Part shown: positions 26,374 to 34,570 of the stretch, piece by piece
Numbering within the stretch: position 1 is the stretch's first letter
How the letters are laid out: each line of letters starts with the position of its first letter
From: Pseudomonas sp. Bc-h
GTDB taxonomy: Bacteria > Pseudomonadota > Gammaproteobacteria > Pseudomonadales > Pseudomonadaceae
DNA: 48,547 bases
Reading direction: 5' to 3'
Assembly: GCF_002080045.1 (NCBI RefSeq)
Contig: NZ_MUIN01000017.1
Span: forward strand, 253,504-302,050
The notes under the pieces: generated by a model
What the model was told of the DNA's origin: nothing
Database searches by the model: none
Seen by the model: the letters and a program-made list of their open reading frames with translations, nothing else
Position numbers and translations under genes: made by a program

Positions 26374-26533
26374 CTCGTTGGCTCTGCAGAATGAAAGTCA
26401 CCACGATCAGGATCAGCCATAGCATGTAAGGCCGGTACCAGGCGCCTGTCGCGTCGATCCACCAGTCCATGATGGCCGGGGAGAAGAGGTAGATGCCTAC
26501 CACGAGAAGCAGGACCAATCGATAAATGTACAT
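26357..26533 (-). CDS. cbrX: Small membrane protein CbrX
   Basis: A 58-residue protein (MYIYRLVLLLVVGIYLFSPA and onward) found by reading the strand directly upstream of cbrA. GGGAGG lies nine bases before the ATG at 26533. It has two hydrophobic stretches, at residues about 5-20 and 37-50, separated by a Trp-rich loop (MDWWIDATGAWYRP), so it should be an inner-membrane protein. Its stop lies inside the start of cbrA (17-base overlap), implying translational coupling in a cbrX-cbrA-cbrB operon. A small protein of this kind upstream of cbrA is known as CbrX in Pseudomonas. Its role is not established. Confidence 0.88.
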   Translation of the reverse strand: MYIYRLVLLLVVGIYLFSPAIMDWWIDATGAWYRPYMLWLILIVVTFILQSQRDADEL

Positions 26534-26649
26534 CTGGCCTCCCAGGTTGACTGACGCGACTGAAGGAGCGGCATGGTAACGGATGGCTATCAGGCTGCAA
26601 GCGACGTTTCGGCCAGCTTTGTGGTGCAGTTTGGAGCAACCGCTCTAGA

Positions 26650-27537
26650 TCAGTCTATTCGAGCTTCTTCGATAGTGGCGACCCGTGGAATCAAATCGGC
26701 ACTCCAATGGGCGATTCCCCAGTCGAGCACTTCCCGTGGTGTGGCATGGGACAGTTCGCTCGGTACCGGTTGCCCAAGCGCGCGCAACGCCCGAAGCAGA
26801 AGCGGTGTGGCCTGATCGGACGGCAGAGGCGGGGATCGGTAGGACTTACCCAGCTTGTGGCCATCGGGCTGGGTGATCAGCGGGACATGCAGGTATCGCG
26901 GTTGCGGCAGGCCGAGCAGTTCCTGCAGGTACAGCTGGCGCGGTGTGGAGTCCAGCAGGTCGGCGCCACGCACGATGTCAGTCACGCCTTGCCAGCCATC
27001 GTCGAGGACCACCGCGAGTTGATAGGCGTACAGACCATCGCGGCGGCGGATCACGAAATCGCCCACCTCTCGGCCCAGGTGCTGACGAAACTCACCCTGA
27101 ACCCGGTCTTCGAACCGGTATTCCAGTTCCGGCACACGAATCCGGATGGCGGCATTGTCAGGCGAATGCCCTGCGTTACGACAGAAGCCTGGGTAAATAC
27201 CCTGGAAATCTTCCAGCTGTTTACGCGAACAGGTGCAGGCGTAGGCGAGCCCGTGACTGAACCAGCGATTGATAATGTTCTGATAGGCGTCATGCCGGTC
27301 GCTTTGTCTGACCAGTTCGCCATCCCACTCGAACCCGTAGGTTTCCAGTGTCTTGAGGATCGCGGCTTGCGCACCCGGCTCTTCGCGGGGCGGGTCCAGG
27401 TCTTCCATGCGCATCAGCCATTTGCCGCCGACAGCGCGCGCGTCCAGGTACGACGCCAATGCCGCGACCAGAGAGCCGAAGTGCAGATAGCCGCTGGGCG
27501 TTGGCGCAAAGCGCCCTATATAAGAAGGGGATTTCAT
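26650..27537 (-). CDS. gluQRS: Glutamyl-Q tRNA(Asp) synthetase
   Basis: Paralogue of glutamyl-tRNA synthetase, 295 residues, that attaches glutamate to queuosine at position 34 of tRNA-Asp. It has the class I marks GRFAPTPSGYLHFGSLVAAL at the N-terminus and KLGKS (KMSKS-like) in DGHKLGKSY, plus Cys residues (YACTCSRKQ, GFCRNAGHS) of a zinc site, and lacks the anticodon-binding C-terminal half, as expected. The start is ATG at 27537. It follows dksA, the usual arrangement; the dksA terminator lies between. Confidence 0.95.
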   Translation of the reverse strand: MKSPSYIGRFAPTPSGYLHFGSLVAALASYLDARAVGGKWLMRMEDLDPPREEPGAQAAILKTLETYGFEWDGELVRQSDRHDAYQNIINRWFSHGLAYACTCSRKQLEDFQGIYPGFCRNAGHSPDNAAIRIRVPELEYRFEDRVQGEFRQHLGREVGDFVIRRRDGLYAYQLAVVLDDGWQGVTDIVRGADLLDSTPRQLYLQELLGLPQPRYLHVPLITQPDGHKLGKSYRSPPLPSDQATPLLLRALRALGQPVPSELSHATPREVLDWGIAHWSADLIPRVATIEEARID

Positions 27538-27575
27538 GGGCGGTGATGGTACTGGAAATCGTTTTTTGGACAACT

Positions 27576-27609
27576 CCAAAACAACAAAGGACGCCGAAGC
27601 GTCCTTTGT
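27576..27609 (-). terminator. Intrinsic terminator of dksA
   Basis: On the minus strand, ACAAAGGACGC pairs with GCGTCCTTTGT around a TTCG loop, followed by TGTTTTGG. It may be leaky, since gluQRS downstream depends on this transcript in related bacteria. Confidence 0.85.
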
Positions 27610-27626
27610 CTTATATGAAAACAGGA

Positions 27627-28070
27627 TCATTTACCGATCTGTTTTTCCTTGATTTCAGCCAGCGTCTTACAGTCGATGCACAGGTCGGCAGTCGGGCGGG
27701 CTTCCAGGCGGCGCAAGCCGATCTCGATGCCGCAGGACTCACACCAGCCGTACTCTTCGTCTTCGATCAGTTGCAGCGTCTTGTCGATCTTCTTGATCAA
27801 CTTGCGCTCACGGTCACGAGCACGCAGTTCCAGGGCGAACTCTTCTTCCTGACTTGCACGGTCAGCAGGGTCAGGGAAGTTGGCCGCTTCGTCCTTCATA
27901 TGATCAACCGTGCGGTCGACTTCCTGCATCAGATCCTGTTTCCACTTGTTCAGGATCTTGACGAAGTGAGCGCGCATGGGCTTGCCCATGTATTCCTCAT
28001 CCTTCGTCGGAACGTAGGGTTCGAAACCGCTGATCGTTTGATTGCTTTTTTGCTTTTCTTCGGTGGGCAT
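27627..28070 (-). CDS. dksA: RNA polymerase-binding transcription factor DksA
   Basis: Factor of 147 residues that enters the secondary channel of RNA polymerase and, with ppGpp, lowers rRNA transcription. The coiled-coil tip has DPADRAS with the two key aspartates (D67, D70), and the zinc finger uses C110, C113, C131 and C134 (WCESCGIEIG, LCIDCK). The ATG at 28070 is preceded by GAGAGGCGG; a longer frame to 28151 is not needed. The window also ends in an rrn promoter, a normal DksA target. Confidence 0.97.
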   Translation of the reverse strand: MPTEEKQKSNQTISGFEPYVPTKDEEYMGKPMRAHFVKILNKWKQDLMQEVDRTVDHMKDEAANFPDPADRASQEEEFALELRARDRERKLIKKIDKTLQLIEDEEYGWCESCGIEIGLRRLEARPTADLCIDCKTLAEIKEKQIGK

Positions 28071-28418
28071 GAACGGACCGCCTCTCACTCTTCTAAGCCA
28101 TTGCGCAGGGTAATGATCCATCGCCGACACCTGCCGGCCCTGCGGCTGCAAGCGGGCGAACTTACCAGATCGAATCGGAGCGCGCTACTCCCGGTTGTCG
28201 AGCATGGCTCTACAACGCGCCCGTGAACTATGACCACAGCCAAAGCGCCCGGTTTTATATTATTTTGCAGTGCCATCAGTCTAGCCCCTTCTGCGACATC
28301 ATCTGCTTTTGTGGATCACCGGCATATCTGCCCACAGAAGCGATAAAGCCTGTAGCGAGGCAGGCGGTTGGGTAGAATCGGCGAATCGTTTCGCACACTC
28401 GTCTTTAAAGGAAGGCCA
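28071..28418. other. Divergent intergenic region, dksA / aminotransferase
   Basis: There is no gene in these 348 bases. It should hold both promoters; TAGAAT at 28373-28378 could be a -10 box for the aminotransferase gene. No repeats or strong hairpins are seen. Confidence 0.5.
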
Positions 28419-29591
28419 ATGCCCCAGCCCTACAGCGCGCGCAGTCGCGCCATCGAACCCTTTCATGTCATGGCGCTGCTGGCCCGTGCCAATGAATTGC
28501 AGGCAGCGGGGCACGACGTCATTCACCTGGAGATCGGTGAGCCGGATTTCACTACCGCTGAACCCATCATCAAGGCCGGGCAGGCTGCGTTGGCCGCCGG
28601 GAAGACCCGCTACACCGCTGCCCGAGGTTTGCCTGAGTTGCGCGAGGCCATTTCCGGGTTTTATGCACAACGCTACGGGGTGAATGTTGATCCGGGCAGG
28701 ATTCTGATCACACCCGGGGGCTCAGGAGCCTTGCTGTTGGCGGCGAGCCTGCTGGTCGATCCGGGCAAGCACTGGCTGCTGGCCGATCCGGGTTACCCCT
28801 GCAACCGGCATTTTCTGAGGTTGGTGGAAGGCGCTGCACAGCTGGTGCCCGTTGGTCCGGAGGTGCGTTATCAACTGACGCCGGATCTGGTCTCTCGACA
28901 TTGGGACCAGGACAGCGTGGGCGCACTGGTGGCGTCGCCAGCGAACCCGACCGGCACACTGCTGCATCGCGACGAGCTCGCAGCACTGTCCGCCTCGCTC
29001 AAGGCGCGGCACGGTCATTTGGTGGTGGACGAAATTTATCACGGCCTCACCTACGGAACCGACGCCGCCAGCGTGCTGGAAGTGGACGACGACGCGTTCG
29101 TGCTGAATAGTTTTTCCAAGTACTTCGGTATGACCGGTTGGCGACTGGGTTGGCTGGTCGCGCCGGAAGCGGCGATTGGCGACCTGGAAAAGCTCGCGCA
29201 AAACCTCTACATCAGTGCTCCGAGCATGGCGCAAAGTGCGGCGCTGGCTTGTTTCGAGCCTCAAACCCTGGAAATCCTCGAGCAACGTAGGGCGGAATTT
29301 GGCAAGCGTCGGGACTTCCTGCTTCCCGCCCTGCGGGAGCTGGGCTTCAAGATCGCTGTCGAACCCGAGGGCGCTTTCTATCTTTATGCCGATATCAGTG
29401 CGTTTGGCGGCGATGCATTCGCATTCTGCCGGCATTTTCTGGAAACGGAACACGTCGCCTTCACTCCGGGGCTGGATTTCGGGCGCTATCAGGCCAGTCA
29501 CCACGTGCGTTTTGCCTACACCCAGAGCCTGCCGCGCCTACAGGAAGCGGTGGACCGAATCGCTCGTGGCTTGCGGAGTTGGCAAGGCTGA
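28419..29591 (+). CDS. PLP-dependent aminotransferase
   Basis: Class I/II aminotransferase of 390 residues. Substrate-binding and cofactor marks are visible: IEIGEPDFTTAEPI? region (HLEIGEPDF), YTAARGLPELREAI, ASPANPTGTLL with Asn, VVDEIYHGLTYG, and the PLP lysine in NSFSKYFGMTGWRLGW. It is of the aspartate/alanine aminotransferase group; the exact amino donor is not decided. The start is ATG at 28419 with AAAGGAAGG before it. Its stop overlaps the sfsA start (TGATG). The gene has this neighbour pair in other pseudomonads. Confidence 0.92.
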   Translation: MPQPYSARSRAIEPFHVMALLARANELQAAGHDVIHLEIGEPDFTTAEPIIKAGQAALAAGKTRYTAARGLPELREAISGFYAQRYGVNVDPGRILITPGGSGALLLAASLLVDPGKHWLLADPGYPCNRHFLRLVEGAAQLVPVGPEVRYQLTPDLVSRHWDQDSVGALVASPANPTGTLLHRDELAALSASLKARHGHLVVDEIYHGLTYGTDAASVLEVDDDAFVLNSFSKYFGMTGWRLGWLVAPEAAIGDLEKLAQNLYISAPSMAQSAALACFEPQTLEILEQRRAEFGKRRDFLLPALRELGFKIAVEPEGAFYLYADISAFGGDAFAFCRHFLETEHVAFTPGLDFGRYQASHHVRFAYTQSLPRLQEAVDRIARGLRSWQG

Positions 29592-30334
29592 TGCGTTTTT
29601 CTCCCGAGCTCGAAGAAGGCCGTCTGATTCAGCGCTACAAGCGTTTTCTCGCGGATATCGAAACGCCTGGCGGCGAACGTCTGACCATCCATTGCCCCAA
29701 CACCGGCTCGATGTTCAACTGCATGATGCCCAACGGTCGCGTCTGGTTCAGTCGTTCCAACGACCCCAAGCGCAAGTTGCCGGGCACTTGGGAAATCAGC
29801 GAAACCCCTCAGGGACGCTTTGCCTGCGTGAACACAGGGCGCGCGAACAAACTGGTGGAAGAAGCGCTGCTCGCGGGGGTGATCACCGAACTGAACGGTT
29901 TTACTGCGCTCAAGCGCGAAGTGGCGTACGGGCAGGAAAACAGCCGCGTGGACTTCCGTCTGGACTACCCGCAAGGCCCGCTGTTCCTCGAAGTGAAGAG
30001 CGTGACGCTGGGCTTTGACGACAGCAACGTGGCGGCCTTTCCCGATGCCGTTACTCAGCGCGGTGCCAAGCATTTGCGGGAGCTGGCAGCGCTGGCGCGA
30101 GAGGGTGTGCGCGCGGTACTGCTGTACTGCGTCAACCTGACGGGCATAGAAGCGGTGCGCCCGGCGGAGGAAATCGACGCAGCGTACGCCGAGGCGTTGA
30201 GGAGTGCGGTACAGGCGGGAGTCGAAGTGCTGGCCTACGGCGTGCAACTGACGCCCGAGGAGGTGCGCGTTGATCGTCGCCTGGAAATCCACCTCACAGA
30301 TAAGCGCCCGCTTAGTCCTGTTCTGGTGGATTGA
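29591..30334 (+). CDS. sfsA: DNA/RNA nuclease SfsA family protein
   Basis: SfsA family protein of 247 residues. Family features: RYKRFLADI near the N-terminus, HCPNTGSMFNCM, VDFRLDYPQGPLFLEVKSVTL with the PD-(D/E)xK-like nuclease core, and VLLYCVNLTG. E. coli SfsA was named for sugar fermentation stimulation, and its fold indicates a nuclease. The start overlaps the aminotransferase stop. The C-terminal tail of about 12 residues runs past the usual end and overlaps the convergent Rieske gene by 23 bases. Confidence 0.93.
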   Translation: MRFSPELEEGRLIQRYKRFLADIETPGGERLTIHCPNTGSMFNCMMPNGRVWFSRSNDPKRKLPGTWEISETPQGRFACVNTGRANKLVEEALLAGVITELNGFTALKREVAYGQENSRVDFRLDYPQGPLFLEVKSVTLGFDDSNVAAFPDAVTQRGAKHLRELAALAREGVRAVLLYCVNLTGIEAVRPAEEIDAAYAEALRSAVQAGVEVLAYGVQLTPEEVRVDRRLEIHLTDKRPLSPVLVD

Positions 30335-30641
30335 TCCAGATACCTTGAGCGTCTTCGCCGCAATCGATCGCGCTCAGATATTTGCCCTCGCAAGGGCCGG
30401 CGATGCATTCGCCACTCTCGATCAGAAACAGTGCGCCGTGGGTCGCGCATCGAATCAGGCTGGCGCGGGCATCGAGAAACTGGTCCGGGTGCCACTCCAG
30501 GGGCACGCCGCGGTGCGGGCAACGGTTCCGGTAGACATGAACCTGACCCGCGCGCCTGACCGCCAGGAGTTGCAGCCCGTCGACATCGAAACCTCGGCTT
30601 TTTCCCTCAGCCAGGTCATCCCCGTTACACAAGTATTCCAG
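30312..30641 (-). CDS. Rieske [2Fe-2S] protein, probable CTG start
   Basis: Small ferredoxin-like protein of 109 residues. CPHRGVPLEWHPDQF and CATHGALF are the two Rieske cluster boxes, C-x-H and C-x2-H spaced as in dioxygenase-type ferredoxins. AAGGAG lies six bases before a CTG (position 30641) that begins EYLCNGDDL, the normal family start, so translation probably begins there. An alternative TTG at 30686 would add 15 residues reading through the Fur-box-like site. The function is electron transfer, partner unknown. It is divergent from the haem transporter operon. Confidence 0.8.
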   Translation of the reverse strand: MEYLCNGDDLAEGKSRGFDVDGLQLLAVRRAGQVHVYRNRCPHRGVPLEWHPDQFLDARASLIRCATHGALFLIESGECIAGPCEGKYLSAIDCGEDAQGIWINPPEQD

Positions 30642-30665
30642 CGGAGTCTCCTTCGCGCTTGACGC

Positions 30666-30684
30666 GTAAATGCAAATAATTATC
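30666..30684. promoter_or_regulatory. Fur-box-like site between Rieske gene and haem transporter
   Basis: GTAAATGCAAATAATTATC matches 14 of 19 positions of the Fur consensus GATAATGATAATCATTATC. It lies 25 bases upstream of the probable Rieske start and about 130 bases upstream of the haem transporter operon, so it could repress both in high iron. Confidence 0.6.
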
Positions 30685-30814
30685 AAATTGCCCGGCTGTG
30701 CCGAGCGTCCTAGTCTGACAGCTCGGCAAATCGCGCGTCGATCCGATACGGTTCCAAGCCAGATCTTCCAAGACCGATCAGGCGTGTTTTCTCCCTATAA
30801 AGGACTCCCCCGAT

Positions 30815-31711
30815 ATGCGCTCCATGACCAAGCTGACCGCGATCCTGACCGGGCTTCTGTTCACTCATCTGGCGTCGGCGCAGGAAGCCTCGCAACGTTG
30901 GGTGAGTGCCGGCGGTGCGTTGACTGAGTGGGTGGTCGCGTTGGGCGCAGAGTCGCATCTGGTTGGCATCGACACCACGAGTCAGCATCCCGAGTCGATC
31001 AAATCTCTGCCCAGCATTGGTTATCAGCGGCAGTTGTCGTCTGAAGGCATCCTGAGTTTGCGTCCGAATATTCTGATTGGCACTGAAGAAATGGGGCCGC
31101 CGCCCGTGCTTGAGCAATTGCGCGGCGCAGGGGTAAAGATCGAAGTGTTCTCCGCTGGCGCCGATGTCACTGCGCTGCAGGGCAATCTGAAGAGGCTGGG
31201 GGCGCTGCTCGGTGATGAGGCGCGGGCAAATCAGTTGAGCGAGCAATACGCCAAACAACTGCAAGGCCAACACGATTGGGTCGCCCAGGCACAGCTGCAT
31301 CAATCGGCCCCAGGTGTATTGTTGCTGGTCAGCCATGCCGGGGCGGCACCCATGGTTGCGGGTGCGGGCACGGTTGGCGACTGGCTGATCAAGCAGGCGG
31401 GAGGCCGTAATCTTGCGACTCATACCGGTTACAAGATTTTTTCTGCCGAGGCCATGACCGGCTTGAACCCCCAGGTTCTGGTGTTCACCGACCGCGCGCA
31501 GAACGGCGCCTCATCCCGCGACGCGTTGTTGCGGGAAAACCCTCTGCTGGCTGCGACACAAGCTGCTCGTGATAACAGGTTGATAGAAGTTGATCCCACG
31601 TTGCTCGTCGGTGGTCTGGGGCCGCGTCTTCCTGGGGCGATGAAAACCCTTTCCAAAGCCTTTTACCCAACAGACGGTTCGCTTAACGCCAAGGTATCGC
31701 CCGCTCAATGA
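30815..31711 (+). CDS. phuT: Haem ABC transporter, periplasmic binding protein
   Basis: Secreted protein of 298 residues with a signal peptide (LTAILTGLLFTHLASAQ, cleavage near residue 23). It belongs to the haem/hemin-binding branch of the BtuF-like family: RWVSAGGALTEWVVALG, GIDTTSQHPESIKSLPSIGY, LRPNILIGTEEMGP. It hands haem to the PhuU/PhuV importer in the inner membrane. The start is ATG at 30815 with AAAGGA upstream. The three transport genes overlap each other, forming one operon downstream of a Fur-box-like site. The outer-membrane receptor gene phuR and phuS, next to it in P. aeruginosa, are not in this window. Confidence 0.92.
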   Translation: MRSMTKLTAILTGLLFTHLASAQEASQRWVSAGGALTEWVVALGAESHLVGIDTTSQHPESIKSLPSIGYQRQLSSEGILSLRPNILIGTEEMGPPPVLEQLRGAGVKIEVFSAGADVTALQGNLKRLGALLGDEARANQLSEQYAKQLQGQHDWVAQAQLHQSAPGVLLLVSHAGAAPMVAGAGTVGDWLIKQAGGRNLATHTGYKIFSAEAMTGLNPQVLVFTDRAQNGASSRDALLRENPLLAATQAARDNRLIEVDPTLLVGGLGPRLPGAMKTLSKAFYPTDGSLNAKVSPAQ

Positions 31712-32745
31712 GGGTCATTCTGCAACCTCGCACCCTGTTCATTACTTTAAGCCTGGCGTGCCTGCTGGCGATCTGGCTGTCGCTGGCACTCGGGCCCGTC
31801 AGCCTGCCGCTGATCGACACGCTGCGCGCCGGTTTGCGTTTGCTGGGCCTGCCTGTGGCCGGGGACAACTTGCAGCAGGCTGAATTGATCCTTGGTCAGA
31901 TTCGCGTGCCGCGTACCTTGCTGGGCCTGGCGGTGGGTGCTGTTCTGGCGTTGTCGGGTGTGGCAATGCAGGGGTTGTTCCGTAATCCGTTGGCAGACCC
32001 TGGTCTGGTCGGCGTATCCAGTGGCGCGGCTTTAGGTGCTGCTATCGCGATCATTGCGGGCGCTTCGCTGGGTGGAATGCCGCCTGTGCTGGAACCCTAC
32101 GTGTTGTCGATCTTCGCGTTTACCGGCGGGCTGGCCGTGACGGGCATCGTTTATCGGCTGGGGCGGCGGGAGGGTCAAACCAGCGTCGGTGTCATGCTGC
32201 TGGCCGGGGTGGCGATGACGGCGTTGGCGGGTTCGATCATCGGGCTGTTCACCTATCTCGCCGATGACGCCGCCCTGCGTACCCTGACTTTCTGGAACCT
32301 GGGTACGCTCAATGGCGCCAGTTACGCGCGCCTGTGGCCATTGCTGCTGGTCTGCGTGCTGGTCATCCTCTGGTTGCCACGCAGGGCCAAGGCGCTGAAC
32401 GCTTTGTTGCTTGGCGAATCGGAGGCCCGGCATCTGGGCATTGAAGTCGAGCGCCTGAAGCGCGAACTGGTGCTGTGCATCGCTTTGGGTGTCGGCGCGG
32501 CCGTTGCAGCGGCGGGGCTGATTGGCTTCGTTGGACTGATCGTCCCACATCTGGTCCGCTTGATTGCCGGGCCTGATCACCGTGTCGTGTTGCCTGCGTC
32601 GGCGTTGGCGGGCGCGACTCTTTTGCTGTTCGCAGACGTCTTCGCTCGACTCGTGCTGGCCCCCGCGGAATTGCCGATCGGCATTGTCACAGCGTTCATC
32701 GGTGCGCCATTTTTCCTGTTCCTGCTGGTTCGAGGGCGCACCTGA
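31708..32745 (+). CDS. phuU: Haem ABC transporter, permease
   Basis: Membrane subunit of 345 residues in the BtuC/FecCD family, about ten helices. RVPRTLLGLAVGAVLALSGVAMQGLFRNPLADP, split here as GVAMQGLFRNPLADP, and GFVGLIVPHLVRLIAGPDHR are the family's conserved segments. The start ATGA overlaps the phuT stop. It forms the pore for haem with the ATPase encoded next. Confidence 0.93.
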   Translation: MRVILQPRTLFITLSLACLLAIWLSLALGPVSLPLIDTLRAGLRLLGLPVAGDNLQQAELILGQIRVPRTLLGLAVGAVLALSGVAMQGLFRNPLADPGLVGVSSGAALGAAIAIIAGASLGGMPPVLEPYVLSIFAFTGGLAVTGIVYRLGRREGQTSVGVMLLAGVAMTALAGSIIGLFTYLADDAALRTLTFWNLGTLNGASYARLWPLLLVCVLVILWLPRRAKALNALLLGESEARHLGIEVERLKRELVLCIALGVGAAVAAAGLIGFVGLIVPHLVRLIAGPDHRVVLPASALAGATLLLFADVFARLVLAPAELPIGIVTAFIGAPFFLFLLVRGRT

Positions 32746-33512
32746 TGATGAAGGCCGAGAACCTTAGCGTTCATCGCGATGGCAAATGTGTGCTCGCGGA
32801 AATCGACTTGACGCTCAATCCAGGCGAAATGCTAGGTGTGCTGGGGCCGAACGGTGCTGGCAAGAGCACGTTGCTGGGTGCATTGTGTGGAGAGTTGAAA
32901 ACGACGCAGGGGCAGCTCTGGCTCGATGGTCAGCCGCTGGCGCACTGGAGCGGTCAGCAGCGCGCGCGCCGTTTGGCCGTCTTGCCGCAGAGTTCGACAT
33001 TGAGCTTTGCGTTCCAGGTTCAGGAAGTAGTGGCGATGGGGCGGCTGCCTCATGACAGTGGTCAGCAGCGCGATGCCCAGATCATTCAGGCGTCACTCGA
33101 AGCCGCCGACGCGCTGCACTTGCATGATCGCAGCTACCTCGCGTTGTCTGGCGGCGAGCGTCAGAGGGTTCATCTGGCCAGGGTGCTGGCGCAGTTGTGG
33201 CCGGGTGAGGATGGCCAGACCCTGCTGCTGGACGAGCCGACGTCGATGCTCGATCCGCTGCATCAGCACACCACGTTGCAGGCTGTGCGGGAGTTCGCCA
33301 ATCGAGGTGGTGCCGTGATGGTGATTCTCCATGACCTCAATCTGGCAGCACGGTATTGCGACCGGTTGGTATTGCTTGAGTCCGGTCGTGCGTTCGCGCA
33401 AGGAACGCCAGATGCGGTGCTGACCCCTGACGCCCTGAAGGCGGTGTTCGGTCTGGAAGTGTTGGTGCAGCGTCATCCGGAGCGTGGTCATCTACTGATC
33501 ATCGCGCGCTGA
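32745..33512 (+). CDS. phuV: Haem ABC transporter, ATP-binding protein
   Basis: ATPase of 255 residues. GPNGAGKSTLLGAL is the Walker A, LSGGERQRVHLARVLAQL the signature, LLLDEPTSMLD the Walker B, and VILHDLN has the switch histidine. The start at 32745 overlaps the permease stop by one base (TGATG). It is of the HmuV/PhuV group, powering haem import. Confidence 0.94.
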   Translation: MMKAENLSVHRDGKCVLAEIDLTLNPGEMLGVLGPNGAGKSTLLGALCGELKTTQGQLWLDGQPLAHWSGQQRARRLAVLPQSSTLSFAFQVQEVVAMGRLPHDSGQQRDAQIIQASLEAADALHLHDRSYLALSGGERQRVHLARVLAQLWPGEDGQTLLLDEPTSMLDPLHQHTTLQAVREFANRGGAVMVILHDLNLAARYCDRLVLLESGRAFAQGTPDAVLTPDALKAVFGLEVLVQRHPERGHLLIIAR

Positions 33513-33519
33513 AGAGGGA

Positions 33520-34425
33520 ATGTCCGTGCGTCGATATGTGCTGATACTGGTGTTGTCATTGGCGAGTGCTTGCCAGTCCTCGTCGACGTTGCCGCCCCTA
33601 CCTTCCTGGCAAAGCCCTAAGGGGCACGAACATGTGGATCTGGGCATGATTCGGGAACTTGGCAGTGGGCAATCCCTGACTCCGCAGCAATTGATAGCGC
33701 GCCTCGCTGTGGCGCCGCACGTATTGGTTGGCGAGCAGCATGACAATCCTGACCATCACGCTTTGGAGTTGTGGCTCCTCCAGGCGCTCGGCGATCAGCG
33801 ACCGCAAGGTAGCCTTCTGCTCGAAATGCTCACGCCGGACCAGCAAAAACAGGCTGACGTTGTGCAGCGTGATATCCGTCAGGGCCAGTATCCTGCTGAC
33901 TTGCCTGCTGCGCTCGGGTGGCAAAAAGGCTGGGATTGGGCGCTTTACGGACCGGTGATGCGCTTTGCCCTGGCCCAGCCATATCCCGTGCTTGCGGCCA
34001 ATCTGGGAGCCAGGGAGGTGGGGGCGATCTACCATCGGCGCCCCGTGCTCAGCGGCACCTTATCCACAAGCGATGCTGTCCGGGAAAAGTTGCTGGCGCA
34101 GGTTCGCGATTCCCATTGCGGGATGCTCCCCGAAGACGCATTGCCGGCGATGCTGGCGATCCAGCAACAACGTGACCGGCGCATGGCTCGCGCCGTAATA
34201 GACGCGCCAACGCCCGCCTTGTTGTTTGCGGGCAGTTACCACGTGCGCAAAGACCTGGGTGTTCCATTGCATATGGCTGATCTGGGCAGTCCCGAACGCC
34301 CCATCGTATTGCTGCTGGCGCAGGTTGGCAGCGACGTTCAGCCTGGCACTGCCGATTACGTCTGGTCCACCGCCGCAGTACCAGATCAGGACTATTGCGC
34401 CCAGATGCGCAAGCCTGATCAATGA
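33520..34425 (+). CDS. phuW: ChaN-like haem-binding lipoprotein
   Basis: Lipoprotein of 301 residues: a short signal segment with lipobox SLASAC and then a mature part with HVLVGEQHDNPDHHALEL, the ChaN-like (Tiki-related) core, followed by LLLEMLTPDQQ. ChaN-type proteins bind haem dimers and are iron-regulated. The gene starts 8 bases after the phuV stop, which supports a role in haem uptake. The last gene of the phuSTUVW operon in P. aeruginosa is, as I recall, of this kind, so the symbol is by position and family. Confidence 0.78.
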   Translation: MSVRRYVLILVLSLASACQSSSTLPPLPSWQSPKGHEHVDLGMIRELGSGQSLTPQQLIARLAVAPHVLVGEQHDNPDHHALELWLLQALGDQRPQGSLLLEMLTPDQQKQADVVQRDIRQGQYPADLPAALGWQKGWDWALYGPVMRFALAQPYPVLAANLGAREVGAIYHRRPVLSGTLSTSDAVREKLLAQVRDSHCGMLPEDALPAMLAIQQQRDRRMARAVIDAPTPALLFAGSYHVRKDLGVPLHMADLGSPERPIVLLLAQVGSDVQPGTADYVWSTAAVPDQDYCAQMRKPDQ

Positions 34426-34570
34426 CTGCAAGCCGTTTTTTGCAGGCAAAATCCTTAGGATCTTTCTGATAACTGCGTAGGCCTGCTCTGCTCAGCCCGC
34501 ATCGCCGTTCACGCACTACCGCGTTGGATTATCGTCGCTCCCGTAAATCACAGGTGTCCAGGGAGGCGAT

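Noticed and set aside
34426..34570. CTGCAA/TTGCAG stem after the ChaN-like gene as a terminator
   Set aside because: The stem is short (6 bp) and has no T tract after it.
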